A stretch of DNA of 56,485 bases from a virus. The notes below the pieces were generated by a model that saw only the letters and a list, made by a program, of their open reading frames with translations, did not search any database and was not told the DNA's origin. Each line of letters starts with the position of its first letter. The stretch's first letter is position 1. The translations under genes and the position numbers were made by a program. This document shows, piece by piece, positions 34,622-43,557 of the stretch. The stretch lies in the IMG/VR virus record IMGVR_UViG_3300042876_000067, positions 1 through 56,485 of that record. One strand, 5' to 3'.

Positions 34622-35421
34622 GTAGAGGCGCATTACTATTTGCGTTTAACTCTCCCAAGTACAACTATTACGAAATGGCTGTAGCCACAGCTAAACGCAT
34701 CAATCACTTTTTAAGATTACCTGTAACGATTGTGTCAGATGAATCATCTATTCCAAACAAAGTAACATACGATTTTGACAAGACTATTGTTGTCGAAGCT
34801 GACAAGTCAAATGTAAGAGACTACAACATTTGGATCAACAAAGGTAGATATCAAGCGTATGAACTTAGTCCGTATGATGAAACACTATTACTCGATACTG
34901 ACTATATGGTTAATGGTGATACTCTACTCAAGACTTTTGACCTTCCTACTGACTTTGCATGTCACGACACAACTAGTTTTTTGATGCACCCCGGTGTAGC
35001 ACAAGAAGTATTGAGCGTGTATAGCTACAAGACATTGTGGGCTACTGTCGTAATGTTTAGAAAAACACAAAGAGCAAAACAAATTTTTGAATGCTTAGAG
35101 ATGGTACAAAAGAACTACGATCACTATGCAAACATTCATAGCTTTATTGGTGGAGTCTATCGTAATGACTATGCACTAACACTAGCACTTAGAATTACTA
35201 ATGGACATGCTGATAGACCAGAAGACATTATCCCATGGAACTTAGTTCACGTGGGTAAGAACACATCAGTCTATAACAATAATGACGAAGAACTAAACAC
35301 TGAATATACAGTGATGTTTGACAACTGGCAACGTGGAAAGATTCGCAAAGAATATACAACTATCAAAGATACTGACTTTCACGTTATGAACAAAGATAAC
35401 TTTATGGAGCTAATAGCATGA
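34618..35421 (+). CDS. Glycosyltransferase, GT-A fold with DTD motif
   Basis: This 267-residue protein has the order of a small nucleotide-sugar glycosyltransferase: an N-terminal strand (GALLFAFNSPKYNYYEMA), a loop ending in LPVTIVSDE, a KGRYQAYELSPYDETLLLDT segment and the metal-binding triad D93-T94-D95. The C-terminal half contains FIGGVYRNDYALTLALRI and IIPWNLVHVGK, like acceptor-side helices of GT8-type enzymes. Gene starts overlap by four bases on both sides, so it is coupled to its neighbours. The next gene is a diverged relative sharing the EASPYD/ELSPYD feature before the acidic triad. Donor and acceptor cannot be read from the sequence; virion fibre or host glycan are possible targets. 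Confidence 0.72.
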   Translation: MSRGALLFAFNSPKYNYYEMAVATAKRINHFLRLPVTIVSDESSIPNKVTYDFDKTIVVEADKSNVRDYNIWINKGRYQAYELSPYDETLLLDTDYMVNGDTLLKTFDLPTDFACHDTTSFLMHPGVAQEVLSVYSYKTLWATVVMFRKTQRAKQIFECLEMVQKNYDHYANIHSFIGGVYRNDYALTLALRITNGHADRPEDIIPWNLVHVGKNTSVYNNNDEELNTEYTVMFDNWQRGKIRKEYTTIKDTDFHVMNKDNFMELIA

Positions 35422-36191
35422 CTAAGGGCTTTGTAATTATGGCACAAGGTGGCGACTATGTTAAGTGCGCCCAAACATTAGAGCGTAGCATTAAGAATGT
35501 TATGCCCAACGCGAATGTAACTATCATCACGACGGAGATGTTACCCCATAGTGACCAAGCTCCTGATACTGATTGGAAGTTACAGAATGACTGGCAAGTT
35601 TACGAAGCAAGTCCTTACGATCTAACTATCAAACTAGAGGCTGACATGTATATTCCTCGTAGCATTGAGCACTGGTGGGATGTGTTAGAGAGTAGGGACT
35701 TGGTCGTATCTAGTACGATACGAAACTTCAAAGGAGAAATCTCTGATATCAAAGCATACAGAGGATTCATCTACGACAACAATCTACCCGATACTTATAA
35801 CAGTATCACATATTTTAAGAAGTCTGAAACGGCTGAAAAGTTCTATGGTATTGTGCGTGATGTATTTGAGAATTGGGATGAGTATAAAGCTATCTTAAAA
35901 TGTAGCCCTCAAGAACGTGCTACAACTGATTGGGCGTATAGTATTGCAAGCCACATTGTGGGAGTAGAGAATTCGCTACTACCTGCGTTTGATGAAATGG
36001 GAATGACACATATGAAGCAATGGATTAACGGTCTCCCTACAGAAGATTGGACAGATACACTAGTATATGAAATATCACCAACAGTTGTAAGAGTAAATAC
36101 GTATCCGCAGCAGTATCCTTTTCACTATCATATCAAGAACTTTTGTGATAAAATTAACGAGAGCAACAAATGGACGAACAAGAACAAATAA
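35418..36191 (+). CDS. Second GT-A-type glycosyltransferase (EAD variant)
   Basis: The 257-residue product is a relative of the preceding enzyme: KGFVIMAQGGDYVKCAQTLE at the N-terminus, ANVTIITTEML, then EASPYDLTIKLEADMYIPRS. The metal-binding triad is E74-A75-D76 instead of D-x-D, which may reduce or change metal use; other GT-A enzymes tolerate such variants. A C-terminal NTYPQQYPFHYHIKNF stretch supplies histidines that could complete metal or substrate binding. The pair probably arose by tandem duplication. Its start overlaps the upstream gene by four bases and its end overlaps the next gene by 22 bases. The activity is inferred from fold signature, not proven. Confidence 0.65.
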   Translation: MTKGFVIMAQGGDYVKCAQTLERSIKNVMPNANVTIITTEMLPHSDQAPDTDWKLQNDWQVYEASPYDLTIKLEADMYIPRSIEHWWDVLESRDLVVSSTIRNFKGEISDIKAYRGFIYDNNLPDTYNSITYFKKSETAEKFYGIVRDVFENWDEYKAILKCSPQERATTDWAYSIASHIVGVENSLLPAFDEMGMTHMKQWINGLPTEDWTDTLVYEISPTVVRVNTYPQQYPFHYHIKNFCDKINESNKWTNKNK

Positions 36192-36514
36192 TCGTTTGGG
36201 AAGCGCCCAAGATCATACCTCCTGAATTCAGATTGTATTATGATGAAAATGGTAAGGTCGTCACATATACTTGTGAAAAATTTGAGGGTAACTATATTGT
36301 TATTGATGCATTGACTTTTGCGCAGGCTAGACCTGATGTAAGAGTTATCGATGGTAAGTTATCTACTGTTGCTCCTAGTATGGTTGTCTCTAAGTTAATG
36401 CCACATGATAGTGAAGGCACTTTATGTAGTGAGTACGATATCAGCATTATCCCAAGCAAGCCATACAACGTAAAGACACAATATTGGAAACTAAACACAT
36501 ATGAACTCAGATGA
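36170..36514 (+). CDS. Small phage protein of unknown function
   Basis: A 114-residue acidic protein beginning MDEQEQIIVWEAPKIIPPEF and containing RLYYDENGKVVTYTCEKFEG and ALTFAQARPDVRVIDGKLS. The frame overlaps the upstream gene by 22 bases and the next by 14, and no alternative frame fits, so it is a real, densely packed gene. The pattern 'RLYYDE-G-V-TYT-E-GNYI-ID', then 'ARPD-RVIDGK', is a type I associate with short proteins next to phage glycosyltransferases, without known role. It has two cysteines and no signal peptide. Because radical SAM genes follow, a peptide-substrate role could be considered, but the ordered sequence argues against a precursor. Confidence 0.6.
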   Translation: MDEQEQIIVWEAPKIIPPEFRLYYDENGKVVTYTCEKFEGNYIVIDALTFAQARPDVRVIDGKLSTVAPSMVVSKLMPHDSEGTLCSEYDISIIPSKPYNVKTQYWKLNTYELR

Positions 36515-37457
36515 TATCGTAGACGTAGCAGATTTAGACTGCATCTACCTAAGCTATGATGAACCACAAAAAGAAGAATTTTGGCTCAAGATTAAGAACA
36601 TGGTACCTTGGGCCAAACGTGTTGACGGTGTTAAGGGTTCTGACGCGGCTCATAAGGCTGCCGGGGAAGCAAGCGACACTGAACGATTTATTTTAATTGA
36701 CGGTGACAACATGCCCGAAGAATCATTCTTCGACATGCAACTTGACTTTCGTGATAAAGACCCTATCTACAAGAAAGCACAGTTTCGCTGGAAGGCTATC
36801 AACAATATCAACGGACTACGTTATGGTAACGGTGGTATGAGTAGCTGGACAAAAGAATATGTTGCGAACATGAAGACACATGAGAATCAGAAAGACGGTG
36901 ACATTGCACGTATCGCTGACTTCTGTATGGACAGCAAAGACAACATTTACTGGGCAATGTATGATTGCTACTCGACAACATATCCCAACATGACACCGTT
37001 TCAAGCATGGCGTGCTGGCTTCCGTGAAGGTGTTAAGATGTGTCTAGTGGGTGGAGCAAAGCCTACTGTAGAAGAATTCAAAGTCAACGTAGCAAGTCGT
37101 AACCTAAACAACTTGACTATCTGGCATAACGTGGGTGCAGATGTAGAGAACGGCATGTGGGCTATCTATGGTGCTCGTATGGGAACATACTACACCTTGT
37201 TGATAGATACATGGGACCACCGTGATGTTCAATGGTTCGATAACTATCTTCAGATGTGGGACACCGTTAAAGACTTGGATCCAATCAGCGATGGTGAAGG
37301 TATTGGTCAGCACTTGAAAGACAAGCTAGGCTTGCCAATCTGCACTCTAAGTCCAGATCAATCTAAGTTCTTCAAGCGTCACTATAACGCAGACAAACAC
37401 AATCTAGGCCCTCTTGTAACCGAGATGGATGTGATTCGTAAAATTGAGGGCTGGTAA
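36501..37457 (+). CDS. Phage glycosyltransferase-like protein with DGD motif
   Basis: This 318-residue protein starts with VDVADLDCIYLSYDEPQKEE, then VPWAKRVDGVKGSDAAHKAA and FILIDGDNMPEESFF. The metal-binding triad is D67-G68-D69. The sequence 'YLSYDEP...W..K....WAKRV.GVKGSD.AHK.A....TERF...DGDN' marks a GT-A-like family common in T4-like marine phages. Later segments (YGNGGMSSWTKEYVANM, AFRGAGFREG-like helices, NGMWAIYGARMGTYY) fit the acceptor half. It overlaps the upstream gene by 14 bases and shares one base with the first radical SAM gene. The sugar donor is unknown. Confidence 0.72.
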   Translation: MNSDDIVDVADLDCIYLSYDEPQKEEFWLKIKNMVPWAKRVDGVKGSDAAHKAAGEASDTERFILIDGDNMPEESFFDMQLDFRDKDPIYKKAQFRWKAINNINGLRYGNGGMSSWTKEYVANMKTHENQKDGDIARIADFCMDSKDNIYWAMYDCYSTTYPNMTPFQAWRAGFREGVKMCLVGGAKPTVEEFKVNVASRNLNNLTIWHNVGADVENGMWAIYGARMGTYYTLLIDTWDHRDVQWFDNYLQMWDTVKDLDPISDGEGIGQHLKDKLGLPICTLSPDQSKFFKRHYNADKHNLGPLVTEMDVIRKIEGW

Positions 37458-38848
37458 TGTCTACAGAACAAGAACGCATTAAGCGTACAATCCCTATCAT
37501 GAATGCAGTTAGCCCAACATTTTGTTTGGCTAAGTGGCATCACGTTACTATGTATTTGCAATCAGGTGAGACACACAGTTGCTATCACCCTGCACCTCAC
37601 AAGATTCCATTGAGTGAGTTGGCTGATAACCCATCAGCACTGCACAATACACAGTTTAAAAAAGACGAACGCAAGCAAATGCTTGAAGGCGAGAAGCCTG
37701 TCGGGTGTCAGTATTGCTGGAATATCGAAGCAATGGGCCCTGACTACATTAGCGATAGACACATTCGCAATGCTAGTATTTTTACGGAGGAACGTTATGA
37801 GCAAACCGCTAAAGGTGCTTGGAATCAAAACATCAACCCTGAGTATCTGGAGATCAACTTCGGGAACGAGTGTAATTTTAAGTGCGGATATTGTCACCCC
37901 AAATATAGTACACGTTTTTTTAATGAAATCAAAGAACATGGCCCAGTAACAACTGTTACGAATCACCGTTGCGATATTGACTGGATGACATTGTATCAAC
38001 GTGAAGAAGAAAACCCATACGTTGATGCATTTTGGAAATGGTGGCCTGAACTACGCAAGACATTGAACATCATGCGAGTTACTGGTGGTGAACCCACTAT
38101 GCACACTAGTACATGGAAATTGTTGAAAGAGATTAACGATGATCCTATGCCCTGGTTAGAGCTTAACATCAATAGTAACTTGGGCACAAAGACTGCATTA
38201 GTTGAGAAACTAGCAACATCGGTCAAGCAATTATGTGACGACAAAAAGATTCGTGCATTCAAGCTATTCACTAGTTTAGATACATGGGGTCCAAAAGCAG
38301 AATATATCCGTACTGGTCTTGACTTAGAGTTGTGGGAAAAGAACTTCCATACCTATCTACAGAACACAAACAGTCCTATCACGTTTATGATTACGTTCAA
38401 CATCTTTAGTGTAACTACGTTCAAAGACTTCTTGGCTAAGTTCTTAGAATGGCGTAAGCAGTATGGATGGTATGAAGATGAAAAGCAACACCGTGTTCGC
38501 TTTGATACTCCTTATCTGCGTGATCCTATACAATATGATATGAACATTCTTCCTAAAGAAGAATTCATGCCCTATATGCATGAAGCGTTAGCTTTTATGG
38601 AAGCAAACGTTGACGATACCAAAGCCGAAGCATTCTCTACTATTGAGTATGAGAAGTTCAAACGTGTCGTTGATTACATGGGTGAAACAGTTTATCCGGA
38701 AGCAAAACTCATTGAAGGTCGTAGAGATTTCTACAACTGGTTCAATGAACTAGACGAGCGCCGCGACACTGATATGCTTGCTGTGTTTCCAGAGTACTTG
38801 GGTTTCTATCGTCTATGTCAGGAAGTTAATAGATTGAATCCTAAATGA
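37457..38848 (+). CDS. Radical SAM protein with N-terminal cysteine-rich (twitch-like) module, copy 1
   Basis: The 463-residue protein has a radical SAM cluster motif CNFKCGYC with cysteines C139, C143 and C146, which binds a 4Fe-4S cluster and S-adenosylmethionine to generate the 5'-deoxyadenosyl radical. The SAM-contacting motif appears as RVTGGEP. Before the core, residues 20-100 include SCYHP and CQYCWNIEAMG, a cysteine-rich module like the auxiliary-cluster region of its three neighbours. It is the most diverged of the four: it keeps HHVTMYLQSGETHSC where the others have FC-x-x-PW. The C-terminal part is Trp/Tyr-rich (FLEWRKQYGWYEDEKQ). It shares one base with the upstream glycosyltransferase gene and four with the next gene. 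The substrate is not known. Confidence 0.8.
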   Translation: MSTEQERIKRTIPIMNAVSPTFCLAKWHHVTMYLQSGETHSCYHPAPHKIPLSELADNPSALHNTQFKKDERKQMLEGEKPVGCQYCWNIEAMGPDYISDRHIRNASIFTEERYEQTAKGAWNQNINPEYLEINFGNECNFKCGYCHPKYSTRFFNEIKEHGPVTTVTNHRCDIDWMTLYQREEENPYVDAFWKWWPELRKTLNIMRVTGGEPTMHTSTWKLLKEINDDPMPWLELNINSNLGTKTALVEKLATSVKQLCDDKKIRAFKLFTSLDTWGPKAEYIRTGLDLELWEKNFHTYLQNTNSPITFMITFNIFSVTTFKDFLAKFLEWRKQYGWYEDEKQHRVRFDTPYLRDPIQYDMNILPKEEFMPYMHEALAFMEANVDDTKAEAFSTIEYEKFKRVVDYMGETVYPEAKLIEGRRDFYNWFNELDERRDTDMLAVFPEYLGFYRLCQEVNRLNPK

Positions 38849-40089
38849 GCAAGCACTTAACTGATAACAAAGCATTTTGTATTTCCCCTTGGATTCACAT
38901 TCATACAAGTCCAAGTGGGGTAGCTGCGCCTTGCTGCATTGCAAACTCATGCGGTAGTGAAAAGGGTGTAGGAAATGCACATACTCAGTCACTCACTGAA
39001 ATTGTCAACAGTCCTAAGATGAATGAGCTTAGAAAAGACATGCTTGCTGGCATCAAGAATCCAGAATGTTCTAAGTGTCACGACCATGAAGACTCTGGCA
39101 TTCGTAGTTCCAGACTAATGCTTAACCAAGAGTTTGCAAAGTATGCGGACGAGGCACTTGCAGACACAAATGATGACGGCACACTGAACAACTTTAAGAT
39201 GCGTTACTTTGATATTCGCTTTAGCAATATCTGTAACCAAAAATGTCGCACATGCGGTCCCGGCTTTAGTACGTTGTGGGAACAGGAAGAAGCAAAGCGA
39301 TTCCCGATCTTTGACTTAGTTCCAAAGCGTAATGACGAATTCTTAAATGACGTTGTTGGGCAGATTGAGAACATGTCCAGCGCATATTTTGCAGGTGGCG
39401 AACCATTGATTACTGAGGAACATTACATTCTATTAGAAGAAATGATCCGTCAGGGTAAGACAGATATCAAGCTACGATACAATACGAACATGAGTAATAT
39501 CAAGTTCAAAGACAAAGATATTTTGGATCTATGGAAGCACTTTGATACTAAGGTTGAAGTCTACGCAAGTATCGATCACTATGGTGAACGTGCCGAATAC
39601 ATTCGTCATGGGTGCGACTGGGGGAAAATCGAAGAAAACTTCTTAGCAGTTAAGAAGACTCCATACATTAACATTCAGATTAATACTGTACTGAGTGTGT
39701 TTAACTATTTGACACTACAGGAATTTTATACGTACTTGTTGGATAAAGGTCTTTACAGTCGTAAAGATTTAGTGTATACTCTATACAACATGTCAACTCC
39801 AGTGGAACTAGCAGCACACATTTTACCTATGCATTTAAAAGAGATCGGTAAAGTCAAGATGGATGAGACCGTGAAGATGTTCAAAACTAAGGGCTTTAAG
39901 AAAGAAGCAATTTCTCAATTAGAAAATGCTAACCCTTGGGTATTCTCACAAGACACTTGGCATGAGCATAAGTTTGATTTTATCAAAGAAGTTCAACTTA
40001 GAGACAAGTTGAGAAGCGAAGACTTCTCTGTAGTATTCCCGGAACTAAGAACAATGTTAGATCCACGTAAAGCAAGATTCCCTGCATGA
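38845..40089 (+). CDS. Radical SAM protein with N-terminal twitch-like module, copy 2
   Basis: In this 414-residue enzyme the N-terminal module reads FCISPWIHIHTSP, APCCIANSCG and PECSKCHDHEDSG, a 'C...CC...C..C' layout that suits an auxiliary iron-sulfur cluster. The radical SAM cysteines are C130, C134 and C137 in CNQKCRTC, preceded by YFDIRFSNI and followed by GPGFSTLWEQE. The SAM motif is YFAGGEP. Later LRYNTNMSNIKFKDKDILDL and SIDHYGERAEYIRHGCDWG are near-copies of the next protein, showing a relatively close tandem duplication. The proteins end with the SEDFSVVFPEL segment common to all. Start and stop overlap the neighbours by four bases. Likely carries out one step of a multi-step modification. 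Confidence 0.82.
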   Translation: MSKHLTDNKAFCISPWIHIHTSPSGVAAPCCIANSCGSEKGVGNAHTQSLTEIVNSPKMNELRKDMLAGIKNPECSKCHDHEDSGIRSSRLMLNQEFAKYADEALADTNDDGTLNNFKMRYFDIRFSNICNQKCRTCGPGFSTLWEQEEAKRFPIFDLVPKRNDEFLNDVVGQIENMSSAYFAGGEPLITEEHYILLEEMIRQGKTDIKLRYNTNMSNIKFKDKDILDLWKHFDTKVEVYASIDHYGERAEYIRHGCDWGKIEENFLAVKKTPYINIQINTVLSVFNYLTLQEFYTYLLDKGLYSRKDLVYTLYNMSTPVELAAHILPMHLKEIGKVKMDETVKMFKTKGFKKEAISQLENANPWVFSQDTWHEHKFDFIKEVQLRDKLRSEDFSVVFPELRTMLDPRKARFPA

Positions 40090-41333
40090 AAACAATTCCA
40101 ATTATTAATAAAGACCACTTACTAAACGATAGTAAGACATTCTGCATGTTCCCGTGGATGCACTTGAACGTCACTCCTAAAGGTGACATCTATCCGTGCT
40201 GTAGTAACAACTATACAGAACCCTACGCTAATACAAAGAACACAACTCTTAAAGAGGCTTTCAACAATGACCATATGAAGCAATTGCGTTTGGACATGTT
40301 AGCTGATAAGCCTAGCAAGATTTGTGACTTCTGTTATAAGCATGAAGAAGCAGGACCCCATTCGTTCCGTAACTATAGTAAAGAACAGTTCGCCAAACAC
40401 TTTGATGATATCGTTCCTACAACACTAGAAGATGGCACAGTCCCTGACTTCAAGATGCACTATTTTGATATTCGTTTCAGTAACATTTGTAACTTCAAGT
40501 GCAGAACATGTGGATCAGAATTCAGTAGCCAATGGGGTGCAGAGATGCGAGCCAATCACGATCCCAAGCACCCAATTGTCATTCATGCTGACGACAACAA
40601 GGGCGAACTATTGAAAGAAGTACTAGAACATATCGAGCATATTGACCTAGCTTACTTTGCAGGTGGCGAGCCTACATTGACCGAAGAGCATTACATTATG
40701 CTTGAGGAAATGATTCGCAAAGGTCGTACTGACATTACACTCAGATACAATACAAACGCTAGTAACATCAAGTTTAAAGACTACGATTTATTAGACATGT
40801 GGAAACACTTTAAGAAGATTGAGCTAAGTTGCTCAGTGGATCACTATGGTGAACGTGCTGAATGGCTACGCTCAGGAACAGATTGGGGAGTCGTTGAATC
40901 TAATCTATTGCGCTTCCGTAACTTAGACTATGTTTCGTTTCAGATGAACACCGTGTTCAGTATCTTTAACTATAGCACAATCGGTGAGTTCTATCAGTAT
41001 TTGAAAGACAAAGGAATCATTCGTAGAGAAGATTGGTATCATAGTCTCTATCTTGCAGTTCACCCTAGCTATTATAGTGCTAAGTCATTGCCCAAAGAGC
41101 TAAAGATAGAAGCAGCAGAGAAGGCACTTGCATGGGCTAAGAGTAACGAGGGTGACGGTACAAGTCTATCACGATTGGTTACTGATGCCGTAAACTTTGC
41201 AAGTGACAGTCATACTTGGGCCGAGAATAAGCCAATCTTCTTGCAACACACTGCTAGTATTGATAGAATCAGAGATGAAAGTTTCTGGAAAACTTTTCCC
41301 GAATTAAATAAATTGAAAGACGCAACAGAATAA
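40086..41333 (+). CDS. Radical SAM protein with N-terminal twitch-like module, copy 3
   Basis: The 415-residue product is the closest relative of copy 2. Auxiliary cysteines lie in FCMFPWMHLNVTP, YPCCSNN and KICDFCYKHEEAG; the radical SAM cysteines are C135, C139 and C142 in CNFKCRTC, preceded by MHYFDIRFSNI; and the SAM motif is YFAGGEP. Conservation between copies 2 and 3 covers the core (TEEHYIMLEEMIRKGRTDI; LRYNTNASNIKFKD; SVDHYGERAEWLR) but drops in the C-terminal 130 residues, where substrate binding probably differs. The gene starts inside the previous stop (ATGA) and its stop shares one base with the following ATG. Confidence 0.82.
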   Translation: MKTIPIINKDHLLNDSKTFCMFPWMHLNVTPKGDIYPCCSNNYTEPYANTKNTTLKEAFNNDHMKQLRLDMLADKPSKICDFCYKHEEAGPHSFRNYSKEQFAKHFDDIVPTTLEDGTVPDFKMHYFDIRFSNICNFKCRTCGSEFSSQWGAEMRANHDPKHPIVIHADDNKGELLKEVLEHIEHIDLAYFAGGEPTLTEEHYIMLEEMIRKGRTDITLRYNTNASNIKFKDYDLLDMWKHFKKIELSCSVDHYGERAEWLRSGTDWGVVESNLLRFRNLDYVSFQMNTVFSIFNYSTIGEFYQYLKDKGIIRREDWYHSLYLAVHPSYYSAKSLPKELKIEAAEKALAWAKSNEGDGTSLSRLVTDAVNFASDSHTWAENKPIFLQHTASIDRIRDESFWKTFPELNKLKDATE

Positions 41334-42604
41334 TGCAAGATCCAATTGTAGTAGAGAATTTAGTAAAGCATGGAAAACACTTTTGTGTTTTGCCATGGGT
41401 ACACTTTCATTCATGGCCTGATGGCCGTGTGATGCCATGCTGTATTGCTGACAGCAACATGCCTGTTGCTGAAATCAAGAAGGATGAATCTATCATCCAG
41501 ATGATGAACAGCGAAGACTATAAGCGTATGCGTAGCGCAATGCTTAACGATGAGCCAGTAGAAGCATGTAAACGTTGCTATGACTTAGAGTTGATGGGCA
41601 CATGGACAATGCGCCAAAGTCATAACAAGCGCAGAGGCTTAGAGTATGTCAAAGAAATTGCAGAGACAACTAAAGACAACGGTGAGATTACAGACTTCAA
41701 GATGAAGTACATGGACTTGCGATTCAGCAATATGTGTAACATGAAATGTCGCTCATGCGGCCCTGGCTGCTCTAGTCTATGGGCTCAAGAGTTTGTTGAC
41801 AGAATGGGCGTAGACGAGTACGAAAAGTATTTCAAGACACGCAAGATTGTTATCAATCAAGCAGAAGAAATGAGCTTTATGAACAAATTAAAGCCATACT
41901 TGAAAGACGTATTGGAAGTATACTTCGCAGGTGGCGAGATCATTATCACACCTGAACACTATGAATGCTTAGACTATTGGATTGAGAACGGATTGAATGA
42001 GCAAGTTGAATTGACTTATACAACTAATCTAAGTTCACTCAAGTACAAAGACAAAGACTTGATCGGGTATTGGAAGAAGTTCCCCCAGCTTAAAATCTGG
42101 GCTAGCTTAGATGCTATGGGAGACACTGCGGAGGTAATTCGTAAGGGTACTGATTGGGAACGTATCGTGAAGAACATGAAAGCTATTAAAGAACAAGTGC
42201 CCCACGCTCAGTTTCAAATCACCCCTACGATTAGTATCTGGAACGTATTTCACTTCCCTGACTTCTTTGACTATATGGTTGAAGAAGGGTTTATTGATAC
42301 TAAGTCAAGCCCACGTTTCAACTTAGCAACTAACCCATGGTATGCAAACATCATGATTCTTCCTGTATCTGTCAAGCGTAGACTAGCAGAATTGTATCGT
42401 GTATATCAGAACAAGTACAAAGACAACCAAGATATCTACAACGGGTTCAAGATGATTATCTACAATTTAACTGTAGGTGACGAGAACAAAGGTGGTATCC
42501 TAGAATTCAAGAAATTCAATGATGAATTAGACGAGTTCCGTGACGAGAAGTTTGAGGACATTTGTCCAGAAATTAAAGAGGTATATGAATGGGCAAAAAG
42601 CTAA
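41333..42604 (+). CDS. Radical SAM protein with N-terminal twitch-like module, copy 4 (GGEI variant)
   Basis: The 423-residue enzyme follows the layout of copies 2 and 3: FCVLPWVHFHSWPDG, MPCCIADSN and ACKRCYDLELMG form the auxiliary module, and C135, C139 and C142 in CNMKCRSC form the core cluster. The SAM-contacting motif is YFAGGEI, with the usual proline replaced by isoleucine. The later TTNLSSLKYKDKDLIGYW and SLDAMGDTAEVIRKGTDW regions show the common origin. It is more distant from copies 2 and 3 than they are from each other. It overlaps the upstream gene by one base and the next by 16. The substrate is unknown; the neighbours suggest a sugar or sugar-linked carrier. Confidence 0.8.
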   Translation: MQDPIVVENLVKHGKHFCVLPWVHFHSWPDGRVMPCCIADSNMPVAEIKKDESIIQMMNSEDYKRMRSAMLNDEPVEACKRCYDLELMGTWTMRQSHNKRRGLEYVKEIAETTKDNGEITDFKMKYMDLRFSNMCNMKCRSCGPGCSSLWAQEFVDRMGVDEYEKYFKTRKIVINQAEEMSFMNKLKPYLKDVLEVYFAGGEIIITPEHYECLDYWIENGLNEQVELTYTTNLSSLKYKDKDLIGYWKKFPQLKIWASLDAMGDTAEVIRKGTDWERIVKNMKAIKEQVPHAQFQITPTISIWNVFHFPDFFDYMVEEGFIDTKSSPRFNLATNPWYANIMILPVSVKRRLAELYRVYQNKYKDNQDIYNGFKMIIYNLTVGDENKGGILEFKKFNDELDEFRDEKFEDICPEIKEVYEWAKS

Positions 42605-43557
42605 TAGCGATTGAGGCTCCCCAGCCCTATCTAGCGGTTACTTGGCAAGTTAACAACTACTGTAACTTCAAGTGTAGCTACTGTAATCCGGGCAACTGGG
42701 GAGGAACTGACCTCAACAATGATAACCTAGACGTTTATATTAATAATCTAGAAACGATTATCAACAAGTACAAAGCTGCCGGGTACAAGAACTTTAAGTT
42801 CTTCTTCAGTGGCGGTGAGCCAACAGCATGGAAGAACTTTATCCCAATCTGCGAATGGCTCTACGAGAAACTACCTCGCGCTACTCTAGCAGTTAATACT
42901 AATTTGAGTCGTCCTCTTGCTTGGTGGCAAAAGCACTATCATCTATTTGATGATGTGGTCGCAAGCTATCACGTAGAGTTCAGTGACAAGAAACGCTATG
43001 AAGAAAACAGTATCTTCCTATGCGATAAAGTCAACTATCTTTCTACTAAGATGCTAATGCACGAAGAAAGATTCTGGGAAGTCGTAGAGTATGGTAACTA
43101 TCTAAAGACAGTTATGCCCAATTACTTTGTTGAGTGGACTCCATTGTTCGATGAAATGTCAGTCAACGCTGGTCCTTGGCAGTATAAAGACCCTGCTAAA
43201 GAAGCATGGTTACGTGAGCATACTACTGAAATTCAGCAGACAAAGCGTAAGCCCATGAAGCGTACAACGTTGACTGTTAGTTATAACAAGTATGATGACG
43301 ATAGCACTGAGGTTTGCAACAGTAATGAAGTTATTGTTGCTGGTAACAACTTCTTTAGTGGTTGGAACTGTAACGTAGGTGATGCTATCTTTATCAACCC
43401 TGTAGGTGAGATGAGTCTAGCAAGCTGTGGCATGGGTGGGTATGTAGGGCATATCTTAACTGATATTAATCGGGTAGGACCCAAGCAAATTATGTGCGAA
43501 AAAGAGCACTGTCATTGCGGCACAGATATTATCATACCCAAGTTCTTAGAGCAATAA
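42589..43557 (+). CDS. Stand-alone radical SAM protein with C-terminal cysteine cluster
   Basis: This 322-residue protein lacks the N-terminal module and starts almost directly with the core: VTWQVNNYCNFKCSYCNPG, cysteines C25, C29 and C32, then FFFSGGEPTAWKNF. The C-terminal 70 residues carry WNCNVGDAIFINPVG, SLASCGMGGYVG and CEKEHCHCGTDIII, a cysteine-rich twitch/SPASM-like arrangement that would bind an auxiliary cluster. The arrangement is thus opposite to copies 1-4, so it is a different subfamily placed in the same cluster. Its start overlaps the upstream gene by 16 bases, and its stop codon is inside the AATAAATA box that precedes the next gene. It may act on a peptide or glycan; no substrate motif can be read. 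Confidence 0.8.
   Translation: MGKKLIAIEAPQPYLAVTWQVNNYCNFKCSYCNPGNWGGTDLNNDNLDVYINNLETIINKYKAAGYKNFKFFFSGGEPTAWKNFIPICEWLYEKLPRATLAVNTNLSRPLAWWQKHYHLFDDVVASYHVEFSDKKRYEENSIFLCDKVNYLSTKMLMHEERFWEVVEYGNYLKTVMPNYFVEWTPLFDEMSVNAGPWQYKDPAKEAWLREHTTEIQQTKRKPMKRTTLTVSYNKYDDDSTEVCNSNEVIVAGNNFFSGWNCNVGDAIFINPVGEMSLASCGMGGYVGHILTDINRVGPKQIMCEKEHCHCGTDIIIPKFLEQ

Noticed and set aside
36170-36514. The 114-residue protein as a precursor peptide for the radical SAM enzymes
   Set aside because: It has an ordered composition, few cysteines and no leader/core layout; similar proteins occur near phage glycosyltransferases without radical SAM genes as far as I recall.
37614-38271. Open frames on both strands inside the first radical SAM gene
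   Set aside because: The radical SAM frame carries clear motifs throughout; the others are shadows.
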